From assembly GCA_031272305.1 (NCBI GenBank), contig JAISUA010000111.1, positions 1 to 6,905 on the forward strand: 6,905 nt of DNA. The letters are read 5' to 3'. Position numbers and translations under genes: made by a program. The notes beneath the pieces are model-generated. The model worked only from the letters and a program-made list of their open reading frames with translations. It was not told where the DNA came from and made no database searches. Source of the stretch: Clostridioides sp. GTDB lineage: Bacteria > Bacillota > Clostridia > Peptostreptococcales > Peptostreptococcaceae. Every line of letters starts with the position of its first letter. Position 1 is the stretch's first letter. This document shows, piece after piece, positions 4,844 to 6,905 of this stretch.

Positions 4844-6905
4844 ATGATCGAAAATATAAGAGAAAAAATATTGAATCTAATTGATGAGGAACATTATAAA
4901 CCATTGAAAGTGAAAGAACTTTCTATGATTTTTGGTGTTAATTCATTAGAAATAGATGATTTTTATAAACTCATTGATGATTTAGATAAAGAAGGAGAAA
5001 TTTATATAACTAAAAAAAAGAAGGTTGCAAGACCAGAACAGTTTGGAAAAATAGTTGGTAAATTTTCTTCTAAAAAAGGTGGTTATGGATTCGTAATTCC
5101 AAATGACAGTAGTAAAGAGGAGATTTTTATTGGATTTGACAATTTAAATAGTGCTATGAATAATGATATTGTTCTAGTGGATATTATTCTTCCAAAGATG
5201 ATGGATAAGAAGGCAGAAGGAAATATAATTAAGATTGTAGAAAGAGCAAGAGATACTATAGTAGGTACTTTTGAAGAAAGTGAAGGTTTTGCGTTTGTAG
5301 TACCTGATGATAAAAAAATAAGAGAAGATATTTTCGTACCAAAAAAATATTTTAGTGGTGCAAAAAATAATGACAAGGTAATTTGTAAAATAACAAAATG
5401 GCCAGAAAAATTGAGAAGTGCCGAAGGAAAAATAATCGAAGTTATCGGTAAAAAAGGGAAAAAAGAAGTGGAAATTACTTCTATTATAAAATCTCATGAT
5501 TTACCTGAAAAGTTTCCTGAAAAAGTTATTGAACAGGCAATTATGGCATCAAATGAGCCTATAGACGATGAGATAAAAAGAAGAGTTGACTTGAGAGATA
5601 AAAATATTTTTACAATAGATGGAGACGATGCAAAAGATTTAGATGATGCTGTATGTGTAGAAGTTTTGTCAAATGGAAACTACAGATTAGGAGTGCATAT
5701 TGCAGATGTCACTCACTATGTCAGAGAAAATACAAAATTGGACAAAGATGCACTGAAAAGAGCTACTTCTGTTTACCTTGTAGATACAGTCATTCCAATG
5801 TTGCCAAAAGAATTATCTAATGGAGCGTGCAGTTTGAATGCAAATGAGGACAAACTTGCTCTTTCTGTTAGTATGGAAATAGATAATCAAGGAAATGTTG
5901 TAAAACATGATATTTTCGAAAGTGTTATAAATTCAAAAGCGAGAATGACATATACTGATGTATCTGATATATTAGAAAACGACGACGAAGTTTTAAAAGA
6001 AAAGTATAATTTTTTAGTAGAAGATTTCAAAAATGCAGAGAAATTAGCTAAAATTCTTATGGCAAAAAGAAAGAAAAGAGGATCTATTGATTTCAATATA
6101 CCTGAACCAAAGATAATTTTGGACAAAGATGGAGGAGTTCTCGATATAAAAGAGTATGAAAGAAGAATTTCAAACAGACTCATAGAAGAATTTATGTTAG
6201 TTACAAATGAAACTGTAGCAGAACATTTTTTCTGGATGAACATGCCTTTTGTTTATAGAATTCACGAAAATCCAGAACTCGAAAAAATGACTAATTTAAA
6301 TAATTACTTATCAGCGTTTGGATACTTGATAAAAGGATCTTTAGAAGAAGTACATCCTAAGTCATTACAAAAGATTATAGAAGAAATACAAGGTAAAAAA
6401 GAGGAATCCTCTATTGCAAAAGTTATGCTTAGATCATTTAAACATGCACTTTATTCACCTGAATGTAAAGGACATTTTGGTCTTGCAGCTAAATATTATT
6501 GTCACTTTACATCTCCTATAAGAAGATATCCTGATTTGCAGATTCATAGAATAATAAAAGAATCAATAAACGGACAACTTTCTCAAAATAGGATTGCTAA
6601 ATTGAAGGAAATTGTTGAATATACTTCAGTACAATCTTCTGAAAGAGAAAAGTTAGCAGAAACAGTTGAAAGAGAAGTAGATGATTATTACAAAGCAGTG
6701 TATATGAGTGATAAAGTTGGATATGAGTTCGATGGTGTTATTTCAAGTGTAACGTCATTTGGAATATTTATTGAGCTAGAAAACACAGTAGAAGGATTGA
6801 TAAGATTAGTTGACTTGGATGATGACTACTATATATTTGATGAAAAAAATTATAGATTGATAGGAGAGAATACTAATAAGATATATTCACTTGGAGATGA
6901 AGTTA
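4844..6905 (+). CDS. rnr: ribonuclease R, 3'-5' exoribonuclease (3' end outside window)
   Basis: The frame is open from ATG 4844 to the window edge, 687 codons. RNase R degrades structured RNA processively from the 3' end and acts in mRNA and rRNA turnover and in trans-translation quality control. Domains in order: an N-terminal helix-turn-helix-like region (about 1-66), cold-shock domain 1 (from G68, GKFSSKKGGYGFVIP), cold-shock domain 2 (from V140), the RNB catalytic domain (about 240-570) and an S1 domain beginning near G626. The metal-binding motif DGDDAKDLDDAV supplies Asp259, 265, 267 and 268, with the same spacing as E. coli Asp272/278/280/281. YRIHENP and SPIRRYPDL (557-565) are the other hallmarks. 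The start follows AGGGAG (4831-4836) by 7 bases. Only the end of S1 and any basic tail are missing. In many Firmicutes smpB follows rnr and secG precedes it; here the upstream gene is not secG. Confidence 0.96.
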   Translation, partial: MIENIREKILNLIDEEHYKPLKVKELSMIFGVNSLEIDDFYKLIDDLDKEGEIYITKKKKVARPEQFGKIVGKFSSKKGGYGFVIPNDSSKEEIFIGFDNLNSAMNNDIVLVDIILPKMMDKKAEGNIIKIVERARDTIVGTFEESEGFAFVVPDDKKIREDIFVPKKYFSGAKNNDKVICKITKWPEKLRSAEGKIIEVIGKKGKKEVEITSIIKSHDLPEKFPEKVIEQAIMASNEPIDDEIKRRVDLRDKNIFTIDGDDAKDLDDAVCVEVLSNGNYRLGVHIADVTHYVRENTKLDKDALKRATSVYLVDTVIPMLPKELSNGACSLNANEDKLALSVSMEIDNQGNVVKHDIFESVINSKARMTYTDVSDILENDDEVLKEKYNFLVEDFKNAEKLAKILMAKRKKRGSIDFNIPEPKIILDKDGGVLDIKEYERRISNRLIEEFMLVTNETVAEHFFWMNMPFVYRIHENPELEKMTNLNNYLSAFGYLIKGSLEEVHPKSLQKIIEEIQGKKEESSIAKVMLRSFKHALYSPECKGHFGLAAKYYCHFTSPIRRYPDLQIHRIIKESINGQLSQNRIAKLKEIVEYTSVQSSEREKLAETVEREVDDYYKAVYMSDKVGYEFDGVISSVTSFGIFIELENTVEGLIRLVDLDDDYYIFDEKNYRLIGENTNKIYSLGDEV

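Noticed and set aside
5413..5421. GAGAAGTGC, the first nine bases of the intergenic repeat, inside rnr
   Set aside because: Similarity ends with this 9-mer and it encodes conserved-frame RNase R residues, so it is coincidental.
5083..6243. Three minus-strand frames opposite rnr
   Set aside because: They lie entirely within a well-supported RNase R frame and have the Phe/Ser/Ile-rich composition typical of antisense shadows.

Overview
The window comes from an AT-rich, low-GC Gram-positive anaerobe. The codon use (AGA for arginine, ATA for isoleucine), the strong Shine-Dalgarno sites, the two feoA genes ahead of feoB with a small Cys-rich FeoB-associated protein behind it, and a B. subtilis-type RNase R all fit a member of the Clostridia/Tissierellia (Finegoldia/Peptoniphilus-like). 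The genus is inference. All genes lie on the + strand.

Region 1 (1-334) is a gene-free, very AT-rich control region. It holds a near-consensus Fur box (about 93-112), one strong and one weaker candidate sigma-A promoter, and a leader with three degenerate AT-rich repeat copies. Region 2 (335-3389) is a complete ferrous iron uptake cluster: feoA1, feoA2, feoB and a 56-residue Cys-rich membrane protein that starts with TTG. FeoB is the GTPase-coupled Fe(II) permease. The FeoA proteins are small SH3-like partners. The Cys-rich protein is a presumed accessory factor at the membrane.

Region 3 (3390-3869) is a 480-base spacer. It carries a copy of an intergenic repeat also present inside the feo operon, a good Rho-independent terminator at 3565-3608, and a promoter for the next gene. 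Region 4 (3870-4769) is an unrecognised 299-residue protein with one N-terminal membrane segment. Region 5 (4844 to the window end) is rnr, encoding the 3'-5' exoribonuclease RNase R. It is cut by the window edge inside its S1 domain. A promoter with a perfect -10 lies inside the end of the preceding gene, and a long AT-rich hairpin fills the rnr leader.

The least ordinary signal is a structured repeat with related copies in the feoA1-feoA2 spacer (partial), the feoA2-feoB spacer (fullest) and the spacer after the feo cluster (missing its left arm and carrying a 50-base insertion). I see no defence system, CRISPR array, transposase, tRNA or rRNA. Most of the window is ordinary core-genome content.
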